A stretch of 64,000 nt of DNA from the NCBI RefSeq assembly GCF_963169125.1, contig NC_084793.1:42031578-42095577 (forward strand), given 5' to 3'. Source of the stretch: Humulus lupulus. Taxonomy: Eukaryota > Streptophyta > Magnoliopsida > Rosales > Cannabaceae. A program made the translations under genes and the position numbers. How positions within the stretch are numbered: position 1 is the stretch's first letter; each line of letters opens with the position of its first letter. Below are positions 45,468 through 56,023 of this stretch, piece after piece. The notes under the pieces are model-generated. The model was not told where the DNA came from and did not search any database. It saw nothing but the letters and a program-made list of their open reading frames with translations.

Positions 45468-48400
45468 AAGGTAACAAATGTTGATACCACAAGTCTATGG
45501 TCCACTTGTTCCTGAACACCTCCATATTTTCATCGCAGATAGTTTCCAATGGAAGGCCGACCATTAGATGCTCAATATGCTTGACATCATACACACCACA
45601 ATCCCCACTGTAAAAAAAAAGTAAACATTAAGTGTACATTACTATAATTTTAGTTAGAAACAAATTTAGTATGAAGATGATGTTTGCTACCTTCTCTTTG
45701 ACTGAGTGAGCTTGTGCTTCTGTTTGTGACGCTATGTGAACTGATGCGGCCTCTTTCCTGCTGATGGAATCTTCAACATCAAGCTATCAGTAAACAGTTT
45801 ACTCTGCATTAATAGAGAAGGAATCAAAAAGCACCATAGATTCATAATTTCTTCCAGCTTTGCATCACTAATCACCGAGTTGTCCGAATCGTAAACAGTG
45901 AGGGTCCAACTAGAAATAGAAGCCTCAATGGAAAACCAATGTTGTTGTCCATAGTTCTGGCACCAATATACATCCTTAACTCCTCCCCAAGATGCCAGAA
46001 ACTGCTGCTCAATGCCGGTCAACATGGACATAACGTCAGAATCCCACGTATACTTTGTTTTGTCGGCAATTTTCTTGTACTGATCATATCGGGCAGGTAT
46101 CACTTGTGAGAAATACATGTTCATCACAACTGCATTCTGTCGATATATATTGGGAAAATACTTGCGACGCATACGAAGCATGTGTTCTGCCGCAATAATA
46201 TGCTACAAAGAGAGTAGATATAAAAAGTTAGCAAAGACCATCATAAATTGCTACTATCGAGCTCCATCGAGCTCACATCGAACTGCTATCGAGCTACATC
46301 GAGCTCACATTGAGCTAATCTCAAACAGTAATCAACAACCCTAATTTAACACCCGTATCGAACTACTATCGAGCTCCATCGAGCTAACCTCCAACAGTAA
46401 ACAACAACCATATTTTAACACCCATATCAAACTACTATCAAGTTCCATCGAGCTAATCTCAAACAGTAAACAACAACCCTAATCTAACACCCATATCGAA
46501 CTACTAACGAGCTCTATCGATCTCACATCAAACTAATCTCAAACTATTAATAACAACCCTAATATAACACCCATATCGACTACTATTGAGCTCCATTGAG
46601 TTCATATTGATCCTAGAAACCCCCCACCAAGCTCCTATCGAGCTCATATCGAGTCAATAAAAACAAAACTTGTAAAATTGAAAATAAAACATAATTTCTA
46701 CCACTATCGAGTCATTGGGTATAAATGGCTTACCCCATCATTGAGCCACAAATGGGGTGTCTTCCACGTTAGAAACCACGCTGGACCATGATTCCCAGTC
46801 TTAACATCCATCGGGGTCTTGTTGAGGATGTCTCCAAGCAGCCACTTGGACATTGTCCTATACTGTTTGCGATCTGGCTTCTTGAGAGGGTCCGACACCT
46901 GTGTAGCCTCCTCTTCTGGTGCAGCTGCATCAGTGCGAGGTCTTTTCCTCGTGGGATCGGTGTAGTCCTCAAACTAATCTGGCTTGCGTCTTTGGTGTCT
47001 AGTCCTCTAAAATCGAACCCCAGCAACATCCTCAGGGTTGACAATAATGACTCCCGGAGTCTCAGCATCAGGTGTCACAATGATGGTAGGAGGCGTGGTT
47101 GGATCAACAACATAGTCCAGAGGAATATCCAATGACTCTGAGTCTGAATCTTCCTTGGAGCCCCTCGGTTTATCCTTAATAAATGTCAGGACCTGACTGA
47201 CTACGTCCAGGATCACTGACTGGTTCTTCAGAAGGGTCTCCTATCGACCCTCGACTCTGTCCAACCGCTCAATAAAGTTGGCGAGCTCAGGGGCTGAGGC
47301 TGGGGTTGGTGTTGGGGCTGAGGCTGAGGCTGGGGCAACAAGAGGGGTAGGACCTGCAACCTCCTCCTCCGGGGCAACATCATCAAATATCTTGGCTGCC
47401 TCGGCAGCCTGAGAAACTATCTCCGCGATTTTCTCAAAAGTCGCATCCTCCTCCTCATCAGCCTTCGAGGGATCCTGGCCAAGCCCAGGATAAAGAGGAA
47501 GATCTCCCTTTGTCAACGAAAAATAATAGTCCTTTTCTGCCGGTCGAGGCTTCAACATCGGAAGGACGATCAACTGCAAACAACATAAAACATTTGGTTA
47601 ACTCAAATAATCATAAAAAATAAGCATATATATATATAAAAAATAATTGTTTAATGTTAATCAAATATAACTTACATTCTTCTTCGATAACATCGGTGAG
47701 ATGACGGACTTGGTGAAATCCTTGTTCCTCTGATGCGACCAACTAAGCATCCTCGAGACCATGTTTCCGGAGCTCACAACAAACTATGTCGTAAGCTGTT
47801 GGATAGCCTCATATGCCCAGTATTGTAAGGCCATGGCATAACCATACATACTGTACTTGGACTCTTGCTGCACCTTGGCATCCTTCTTTTTGTCATAGTT
47901 GGCCTTTTGCTTCACCATGTCCTTCTTACAAGGCTACAATAGCCTCCTATAAGAGTACTTCCCCCATGGATAGCTGAAGAAGTACTCTACGCCCTCAACA
48001 ATTTTCAAAATATTTCACCATATGTGCAACTTGCCCTCTATGGCATTCATAACTCCCTCAACCAACAAACATATACCAAGCTTGTACACATCTTCCACAA
48101 CAGTACAAGTCTTGAAAGCATGGTCCACCTGTGAGAGCTTTACTTTCTCAGCATCATTGAAATACTCCTTTATCAACCGGTCGCTAAGATTACGCTCTTC
48201 CAACTCTTTTGGTGACGGGAAGGTACTAAAATTCAACCCCGTCACCAGGGCAAACTCTCCCATGCCGAATCTACAAGACTTCGACCCCAAGAAGAAATGC
48301 ACCTTATCTTCATTGTTGTTGGCGATTTTCCTCAACAACAGTTGATGAACCAAGACTCCAGAGAAATTAAACTCGGAAGCCAAAAAGAACTGCTTGAAAA

Positions 48401-48530
48401 GGGATTCCTTAGCCCTATCAAGCAGCTCGAGCTCCACAAACCTAGTCTCAATGTGATTTAAAGTGCTACTACCCCGATATGTCACTCGACCAGGAAAGTG
48501 ATCACTAAACGGAACAAGCAACTTAGGCAT
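45468..48530 (-). pseudogene. DUF1985 / ULP1-like C48 cysteine protease carried by the MULE (broken)
   Basis: Minus-strand exons by splice sites: 48530-47676, 47573-46734, 46202-45691 and 45607-45468. The first exon carries DUF1985 (FFLGSKSCRFGMGEFALVTG), the second a low-complexity acidic/Ala-Pro linker (PASASAPTPTPASAPE). The last two carry the protease fold: YWCQNYGQQHWFSIEASISS with catalytic His, YDSD with Asp, and GDCGVYD with the catalytic Cys. The triad is complete, but stops occur after HIW (48012-48014), near 47938 and 47788, after VEGR (47238-47240) and in exon 3 (45729-45731). ULP1 enzymes remove SUMO. Such genes inside MULEs are known, and their role in transposition is unclear. 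Confidence 0.82.
46256..46712 (-). repeat. GCTCGATA word array C (ULP1 intron)
   Basis: The same words, but here as (T)ATCGAGC on the plus strand, so GCTCGATA on the minus strand. The array fills the intron 46203-46733 of the ULP1-like gene. Partial higher-order repeats contain AACACCC(A/G)TATCGAACTAC about every 100 bp. Confidence 0.88.
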
Positions 48531-48605
48531 CTGTAACAACACATGAAAACAAATTGGTAAGAAAACAGAATTAAAAAAAATTCATCAAAACACTGAAATA
48601 AGTTG

Positions 48606-49022
48606 TCATCGAGCTCTATCGAGCTATAATCGAGTTGCAACATACCCTATCGAGCAACTATCGAGCAAATCAACAACCTAAATCTATAGAAACTATCAAG
48701 CCAATGTCGAGCCTATCGAGCTAAGCAAAATCTGTCTACATAAATAACCATCGAGCTACAATCAAGTCTAATATCGAACCATTATCAAACCTATCGAGCC
48801 CTTATAATCTAATACCATAGATCCATCGAGCCTACTATCGAACCATTATCGAACCTATCGATCCCTTTTTATCTAATACCACAGATCCATCGAGCTCCCA
48901 TCGATCCACCATCGAACCATTCAAATTACCCTATCGAGCCTACTATCGAACCATAATCGAGCCTATCGAGCTAGTTTCATATATTGCCAAATATCAATCG
49001 AGCTTCTATCGAACCTATCGAG
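48606..49022 (-). repeat. GCTCGATA word array D (upstream intron/leader of the ULP1 gene)
   Basis: Around 25 words in minus orientation (ATCGAGC, ATCGAAC on the plus strand) upstream of the DUF1985 exon. Confidence 0.88.
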
Positions 49023-49557
49023 CTACTGGTTCAAACCCAAAAAAAATGACAGACCTAAGAACTGTCATACCCATTCCACACCACCAGATTCAAAGGGATC
49101 AAAACAACAATAATTCCAATATGGGTTCAAGAATTTACCTTAATGAGAATATGGGTCCGATTGACGGGTTCGATGGGTTTGAACTTGGTTCGACAGGTTC
49201 GTTGCCGACGTGGGTTTAGAGCTTCGTTGCCGACGTTGGTTCGACGAGGTTGGGTGGCTGACTTTGGAGAAGAGAAAGAGAGAGGTTGAGATTGATTGGG
49301 TTTTTTTTTTGAGGTTTGCCTTCGATTTGGGTTTGGGTTTCGGGGAGGAAGGGATTGAGAGAAATAGAGAGATAGAGAGTGTGAGAAAGTGAGAGAGTTT
49401 GTGGGGGGGGGGGGGGGGGTGGGGATTTTGGGTGGGAAAAAATGAGAGGGGTATTTTTGGTACTTGGTGAAAGTTTAGCACAAATTTGAAAAACTAATTA
49501 GTGTTGGTATTATTTAGTAATTACACACAATATTATGCATAAATAGTGAAATTTCCC
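49023..49557 (-). other. Right end of the MULE: leader of the ULP1-like gene
   Basis: Minus-strand promoter/leader area with a CT-rich tract (CTCTCTATCTCTC), mirrored by a CT-rich leader at the left end (42990-43022). A minus frame of 113 codons (49140-49481) is Ser/Pro-rich and resembles no family I know. It may be 5' UTR. Confidence 0.45.
49403..49419 (+). repeat. G17 homopolymer
   Basis: Seventeen G, one T, then four G. It could form a G-quadruplex on the plus strand, inside the leader of the minus-strand ULP1-like gene (C-rich in the transcript). Confidence 0.9.
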
Positions 49558-49689
49558 CATCAAAATTAGTCCAAATAGTTATGGACATGATCCATAAATT
49601 ATCAAATAAAGTCGAAACTAATCAAACTACATCAAAGTACCTTAATTATGAACATATTTTAGTTTAGACCGTATATGCAAAGCAAGTGT

Positions 49690-50210
49690 AAAGATAAATG
49701 ATGAAGATCTTTTCTATCCCGTTAATTTTTTGCATGGTTTGAAATTTAATAGCATCTCTAATCATGAGATACGCTACTGTAATGCTCCTTAAAAATTTAA
49801 ATCAAACAGTAAGCCTATGTAATGATACAAGATTGATTGTCAGATGTCTTGGTAAATGGTTCATTAGAGGCGACATCATTTGTGGAATAAATATTGGTCA
49901 AAACGTCACAATTCCAAGAATTATAATGTCTCTCCCAACGAATCAAGATGGTCATTCAAGCTTAATAGACGACAACTTCCCTTGGCACCATATTTTGCCA
50001 TAACAATCAACAAATGCCAAGGACAATCTCTTAAACATATTGGCTTGTATATCCATAAGCAAGTATTCACCTATGTTCAATTATATGTTGTTGTGTCACG
50101 AGTTACCACATGCAGATGATTGATCATACTAAATGCTAATGAAGAGGTGGTAGACCCAACCTTAATAAAAAATATTGTTTACAAAAAAGTATTTCAAAAT
50201 ATTCACTCAT
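49690..50210 (+). pseudogene. Helitron PIF1-like helicase, C-terminal remnant
   Basis: Frames across 49690-50210 read FYPVNFLHGLKFNSISNHEI, VMLLKNLNQTVSLCNDTRLI, then after a frameshift near 49960 DDNFPWHHI/RRQLPLAPYFAITINKCQGQ, SLKHIGLYIHKQVFTYVQLY and VVVSRVTTC, finishing with a tail like NIVYKKVFQNIHS. This is the highly recognisable end of Helitron Rep/helicase proteins (motifs V-VI). No Rep domain and no clear Helitron termini are near, so it is a fragment. Helitrons move by rolling-circle replication. Confidence 0.85.
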
Positions 50211-51420
50211 AAAAAAACTATTTATTCCAGAAAATGATAATCTCCTTATTCATGTTCCCACTTCAAATTCTAAATTTTACGGTTGTACAATTTATTAAAA
50301 TAAATCATTCATTCTCCCTGTTGTACATAGTTCAATTCTATTCTTATCAATTTTTATATATATTTTCTCAAGCTACATATGTTTATATTATTGTCAATTA
50401 CCATGTCAACTTCATTACACAAATATAGTAGAAAAAAAAAAGTATTAACTAATTTCAATCTTATTCCGTACCTTACTTGTTTCACAACTCATTTAATCAA
50501 AATAGTACTTTATATGATTTCATTTTTTTCCCAAATCATAAATTACATTAAGTCTTTCACTTATTTATTAAATATAATATTCATTACTAATCTAAAATTA
50601 ATAAACAATATATATATATATATATATAAATAAATGAATCCCAAGAGCAAAAGTTCATGAATCATATTATGTTACTCATTTAGTGAAAATGTTACAACTC
50701 CTTAAGGTATAAACTCTCCACCATAAAAATATAAATTTTTTACAAAATAAACCAAAATCTTATTTTTCTACAAAAAAATATAATATTAATTATTATAAAC
50801 AGTGTGCGAGGTAGGCTTATATTGCCTAGTTATCAAATAAAGTCTAAACTAATCAAACTACATCAAAATACCTTAATTATGAATATTATCAAAATTGGTT
50901 GACAAGAGAATAATAGAATTTTGGTCGGAAATAATTTAAAATTAAAACTAGTATATCAACTCATAAAAAAAAAACTCAATATGTTTAGATATTCGTTAAA
51001 ACTCCAAATATTAATGGAATACATTGATGAAGATTTGATAAATTAAACCTAAATTAATTTATGCCTTTTAAAAAAAAAATAGATGAACAAACTTTTATTT
51101 ATCTGTGTTCTGTGTTGTATCAATTTATGTACAGTTACTAACTAGTCGTATTATTTGTATTATGACAGAAGATATGATATTGGTGAACCACTTAAGTTTT
51201 TAAAAATAATAATATAGTAAGCTTATGTCAAAGGCAAAACGACAATGCAAAATTAAAGTGTAATAAATAAAAGCTGCTGATGAGTATGTGGTACTCTATT
51301 TTTTTCCTTTGGAAAAATGGCTTTTGCTTTTTAGGTTGAATATCTAAAATTCAATTAGAAAAATAATAAATATATAAATTAAAAAAAGTTTGTCATTTGT
51401 CAAATCTTGGAAGCCGCATT
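50211..51420. other. AT-rich stretch without genes
   Basis: No coding signal. It includes a (TA)n microsatellite at 50609-50630 and may include decayed flank of the Helitron. Confidence 0.6.
50609..50630. repeat. (AT)11 microsatellite
   Basis: About eleven perfect AT dinucleotides. Confidence 0.9.
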
Positions 51421-51800
51421 TCTCCAAAAAGCACAGAAACTGAGCCCAAAGTTTGGGCCAAGGATAAGTAAGTAAATGTCAGGAGAAAACGACAGGCCCA
51501 GTAGGTGGGCCCATAATATAAAGAAGATAGAATCTGAGTTGAGCTATAAAACGGTGGGTCCCACTATACGTTAACAATACCAACGGGCAACAGCCAGTGG
51601 TAAAGTAGCGAGGGTCCCTATAGCGTTAAGGGATGTGTAGTGTACGTCTCTTTTAACTCTATCTACACGAGACCGTCCCGCATCATTTCGCTATCTGTTT
51701 CTTTCCACGGGCCCACTATCTACTCTTTTTTAATAATGGGCCCACTCTCAACCAAGGCCCACAATTTCCACTCCTCTAGTGACCAGCTGGGCCATCCAAG
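51421..51800. promoter_or_regulatory. Promoter-like island with clustered TGGGCC/GGCCCA (site II) motifs
   Basis: Compared with the AT-rich surroundings this is a GC-richer island. It has seven motif sites: 51454-51459, 51495-51500, 51506-51513 (TGGGCCCA), 51709-51715, 51737-51744 (TGGGCCCA), 51756-51761 and 51788-51793. A TATA-like CTATAAAACGG is at 51544. Site II elements bind TCP factors in plant housekeeping promoters. No gene follows on either side in the window: the right side is taken by a LINE at 52082 and the left side is AT-rich. It may be a promoter separated from its gene by insertions. Confidence 0.45.
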
Positions 51801-52081
51801 CGTCAAAAATGAAAGGTAAAATGGACCTAATTAGGTGCTTTGAGCCGAAAAATAGTTTCCAAATTGATCAATAAATAACGTACGTTCAAACTCAGCATCT
51901 ATAATGTATCGTCAAATTAGTGACGCGGTTAATATAAGAGCACTCCCAACAACTTATTTATTCTGTTTTTTTTTTTAAGTTCATCATTCAAATTTTATTT
52001 TTTTCTATTTTATATCAAAATTTTATAGTACATTATATATCAACTTCTCTATATATTTCTTATATCATTTAAATATATATA

Positions 52082-54775
52082 TTTTTTTATCAAAAAGAAA
52101 AGAACTTCATTAATTAATTAGCCAAACTATACAATCCAGTCAAACTAAACAAATAAAGGCTACAAACTCAGCCAACCCAACCAACTAACAGGGGAAATCC
52201 CCACCAAAACTACAAGCTCAATCAACAAAACCAGCCCATCCAAACTAATTACATTGTTATTTTAGCTAAGAATCTATGTTCCTGTATAGACAACTTTCTA
52301 TTTTTTACAATGTAAAGTCAGTGTTGTATTATAGATTTTATCTCAGTGGCTATACCAACATCAGTCCATGAATAACGATCAAAGATACATCTATTACGAT
52401 TCCTCCATATGTTGTAGACAACAGCTGCCAAAATTGTGTTTGTGATAGAAAACTGAATACCAGGTTTCCTGCTAGAAAGCCAGACCTTCCAGCTAGCAAA
52501 TTCAGTAGGCCAGGCACTAAAAGTCATCCAATCAAAAATAAGATCCATAACCTGTTTGGAAAGATTGCAAGCAAAGAAAAGATGGGAATGACTTTCAGCA
52601 TAGCTACCACAAACAGGACACATAATGGATTCAATTGGTACATAGAACCAGAGCATATTGTCACGAGTAAGCAGCTAGGAGTTAACAACTTTCCATAAAA
52701 GAAATATGTCCTTAGGAATAGACAATCTACACCAAACAGCTCGATGGTAACCAACCTGTTGTTGGTTAAGAGTACTATTGTACAGTTTTGAAGATTGAAA
52801 CTTTCCAGAAGCACCAACAGTTTTAATTTCATCACAGCTGAATTTTCCTCTCAATTTGCATAACTTCCTCCAATACCAGCTTGTATCAGGAGGCAGCTTA
52901 TAAGACCAGAAGTTTGAGCCTTTCAAATAGATTGAGTTTATCCATTTAACCCACATCACACCATGCTTTTCAGAAATAGTCCATATATACTTAGCTAAGA
53001 TGGCATGGTTCCAAACCGAACCATTTATGAATCCAAGTCCTCCATAAGCTTTAGGCAGACAGACCTTCGACCAAGAAGCCACATGAATCTTGCTCCTATT
53101 GCCATTGACTCCCCAGAGAAAACCACGACAAAGTTTTTCAACTTCCTTAATAATGCTTTGGGGAAGAACAAAGATACTCATCCAATAGTTCCTCAGCCCA
53201 AATAGAACTGAATGGATAAGTTGAATTCTACCAGCAAAAGATAAGTGCCTACTTGCCCAAGTATGCAATCGCAATTTGAATTTTTGGATGATGATGTCAC
53301 AGTCTTCATGCTTCCATTTGGTTGGTCTCATAGGGACTCCAAGGTACTTAAGAGGAAAGGACCCTTCTGAAAGTTGTATCTCAGCAAAAATCTTTTGTCT
53401 GTCAACAGCAGAAACTCCCCCAAAATATATCTGAGATTTACTCTCAATAATTTGAAGCCCTGTAGCAGAACTGAAATCCCCAAGCACACTCTTGAGCACT
53501 TTAACAGCTGACAGAGATTCTTTACAAAATAAAAGCAGATCATCTACAAAACATAAGCTAAGAAGTTTGAGACTCTTACACATAGGGTGAAACCTGAATA
53601 CAGAATCTTGAGCTACTAGTTGGAGACTTCAAGTGAGATATTCCATGATTAAGACAAATAAAAGCGGAGATATTGGATCCCCTTGACGAAGCCCCTTCTC
53701 ACCCTTAAAATTGCCTTGAACCCTTCCATTCATAAGTAAAAAGTAAGATGTGTTTCTCAAGCAAGTCATTATCCATCCTATAAATCTAGCTGGGAAACAC
53801 AAAGCATTAAGGAGATCCTCAATAAACCACCAATCAATTGTGTCATAGGCTTTGCTTATGTCGATTTTAATTGCACACCTTGGCGAGATAGAAGATCTTC
53901 CATAATTCTTGATAAGATCTTGGCATATCAAGATATTATGAGCTATGGATCTACCTTGAACAAATACTCCCTGATTTAATTGAACTAAATCAGGAAGGAC
54001 CCTGGCCAATCTAGAGCATAATAACTTTGAAATACATTTATAAAGTGTAGAACAACAAGCAATGGGCCTATAGTCCACTGCCCGAGTAGGGTTGTCAACT
54101 TTAGGGACCAATGACAGGGTAGTATTAAGCAGTTCCTCAGGAATAATGCTTGTCTCAAAAAACTGACCTACTGCTCTACAAACTTCACTGCCGATTTCCT
54201 GCCACAACACCTTGAATAAGGTTGAACCATAACCATCTAGGCCCGTGGATTTGATATTAGGAATACTGAAAATAGAATCTCGTATTTCCTTATGAGAGAA
54301 AGGCTTCAATAAATTAAGCTGCTGGTCTATTGAGAGCTTGGATCCCATCTCAACACTCTGTCTATTTAACTGCTTAGAAGCTGAGCTAGGGCTACCCATT
54401 ATCTCTGAAGTGATTCAGAAAATGAGAAACCACATCAGAAAAATTATCCACCACCCTACCTTGTTCAGTTATGTAAGTAGCGATTCTATTTTCCTCCTTG
54501 CAATTTTTCAAACAAGCATGAAAATAAGCTGTATTCATGTCACCCTTCCTTAACCAAGTTATCTTGCTTCTTTGAGCCAAAGAGCTGTGATACATATGCT
54601 CCTGAATTATGAAAGCATCTGCCGCAGCCTTAGCTTTATCTTGCAGAGTAAAGTCACAAGGATGTTGTTGAGCATGAACCAGCGCATCCTGATACTGATC
54701 TTTAGCTCTCTGATAATGCACTCCTATGTCTCCAATATGATCCCTATTAAATATTATATCCTTAAACATTTTTAT
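52082..54775 (-). mobile_element. L1-type LINE, 5' truncated and inactive
   Basis: Minus-strand non-LTR retrotransposon. The 3' end at about 52082 closes with CTTTTTGATAAAAAAA. The body encodes the second half of ORF2. ORF1, the endonuclease and the 5' UTR are absent, as usual for 5'-truncated LINEs. Target duplications are not clear because both flanks are A/T-rich. Confidence 0.85.
52318..54769 (-). pseudogene. LINE ORF2: reverse transcriptase and zf-RVT domain, with stops and frameshift
   Basis: Reading right to left: 54769-54392 (RSKITWLRKGDMNTAYFHAC), a frameshift near 54395, then 54399-53629 with RT motifs (IKIDISKAYDTIDW, GLRQGDPISPLLFVLIMEYL), a TGA near 53626, then FVDDLLLFCKES (catalytic DD, 53583-52675), a TAG near 52673, and the terminal zf-RVT/RNase H-like part (CPVCGSYAESHSHLFFACNL...NIWRNRNRCIF). 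At least one frameshift and two stops make it inactive. The catalytic Asp pair is retained. Confidence 0.9.
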
Positions 54776-54982
54776 TAATTAAAATAGTATAAATAACAAA
54801 AAAAAACTAATAGATTTGGAGAGAGAGAAAAAAAAGTGAATAAAAAAATTAAGAAAAATGTTTAACAGAGGTCTAAAAATTCTATTAGTGTAGAGAAGGA
54901 AAAAAAAAATAGAGGAGCTCCAAAATGAATAATGTGTTTAAAAGAGCTGATGAAGGTGAATTTAATAAAGTTTATTCAAATT

Positions 54983-56013
54983 TGTAATGCTCAACTTAAA
55001 TTTTCGCCTATGATGACCTAAGTTCCCAATTTAGTCAGCCAATCAACACACACAAAACAGCGTACACTCACGAATCACAGTTCACACACAATGGCATACA
55101 CTGTCCTATCATGTAAACATGAACATGCACAACACACGGGATCCCTTTCCCAACCTTGTATTCATCACAATAACAAGAATACAAATTGTTTATGCGTAGG
55201 ACATCATACCATTGTTACAAATTGTTTATAACAACATGGTGTGGTTGACATCCTCATTCGCCTAGGAACCTTGCTGGACCAACCAGCATGTTACACGTAC
55301 ACAATACATGCTAATTCCATCATCATCTGCCACGTATTGCAAGGCCAAGCTTTGACTAAGACACCTTTGACATTTGTTCCCCAACGGATGTGAAAACACC
55401 ACGTGACGTCCTCTTGATGATCGCTAGTAACTGTTGGTAACTGTTTGCTCCCATTCGCCTAGATGTGCCTGATGTGCGCGCGTGCTGCCCACGTGCTCCA
55501 CACGCCATTGCTATGGCGTGCTTGCTGTCCACGTGCACCGCACACCATTTCTATGGTGCGCACGCGCACCCGTGTAAGTTGGCACCATTTGGCGCCAAAA
55601 CCCAATGTATTTAAGTCAAGCTCCCACAATGCTTCAAATCATCGCATACACATCCAGACAAAAACCTATGGCCACGCCCATGACTTCCCCTTGGGGCACC
55701 AGGACCACCCCTCTAAGGAGACTCCTGGACATTTAGCCTTCTACCACGAGTATATATGATTTCTGCTTGGGAGACATATTTTCCCATTTCTTAGCTATAC
55801 CGTGTAACCTCACTTCTCAATTGATTCCAATCACTCTAAGGACTTATTTAGGACCTCTAGAACCCAAGTTGTCCAAGATAATATCAATTATGCTCGTGGT
55901 GTGCCCACACACCAAGTTTGGCTCCCTTCGCGTGTGCACCCTGAGCTGACGCACGCACATCGACTGATGTCCAGGCCCGTGTGTGCGGACCTTAGTGAGG
56001 GGGTAAAAAACCA
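54983..56013 (-). repeat. 3' LTR of the Galadriel-like element
   Basis: Limits inferred from the polypurine tract (right) and a TG...CA frame: on the minus strand TGGTTTTTTACCCCC at 56013, ending GAGCATTACA at 54983, 1031 bp. The partner LTR is not in the window, so the left limit is tentative. Confidence 0.6.
55501..55562. repeat. Hairpin words in the Galadriel-like LTR
   Basis: 55501-55520 is an 8-bp-stem hairpin (CACGCCAT, loop TGCT, ATGGCGTG). 55541-55562 is a related, looser copy (CACACCAT TTCT ATGGTGCG). CACGTGC words flank both. Confidence 0.8.
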
Positions 56014-56023
56014 CCCCCACTAG
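56014..56023 (-). other. Polypurine tract of the Galadriel-like element
   Basis: The minus strand reads CTAGTGGGGG immediately before the inferred 3' LTR start TGGTTTTTT. Confidence 0.6.

Larger units (their letters stand above)
42853..49557. mobile_element. MULE transposon with ULP1-type protease gene (Kaonashi/KI-MULE type)
   Basis: 6.7-kb element with inverted termini: the left starts GGGAAATTTCACTATTTAT, the right on the reverse strand starts the same way (GGGAAATTTCACTATTTAT). It is flanked by an 8-bp direct repeat CATCAAAA (42845-42852 and 49558-49565), close to the 9 bp expected for MULEs. Inside, a mudrA-like gene on the plus strand (43162-45011) and a DUF1985/ULP1 C48 peptidase gene on the minus strand (45468-48530) converge. 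MULEs carrying ULP1 genes are known in plants (KI-MULEs). Both genes are broken here. Every non-coding section is filled with GCTCGAT-like words. Confidence 0.85.

Noticed and set aside
43319..49022. CRISPR-like look of the regularly repeated CGAT words
   Set aside because: The units are 6-8 bp, degenerate and unevenly spaced, with no spacer structure, and the host is clearly a plant genome.
49140..49481. 113-codon Ser/Pro-rich minus frame as a new protein
   Set aside because: It is C-rich because of the G17 tract and CT-rich leader, with no family match. Probably 5' UTR of the ULP1-like gene.
55463..55759. 98-codon plus-strand frame in the Galadriel-like LTR
   Set aside because: LTR sequence with hairpin words, no homology, and opposite to the direction of the element.
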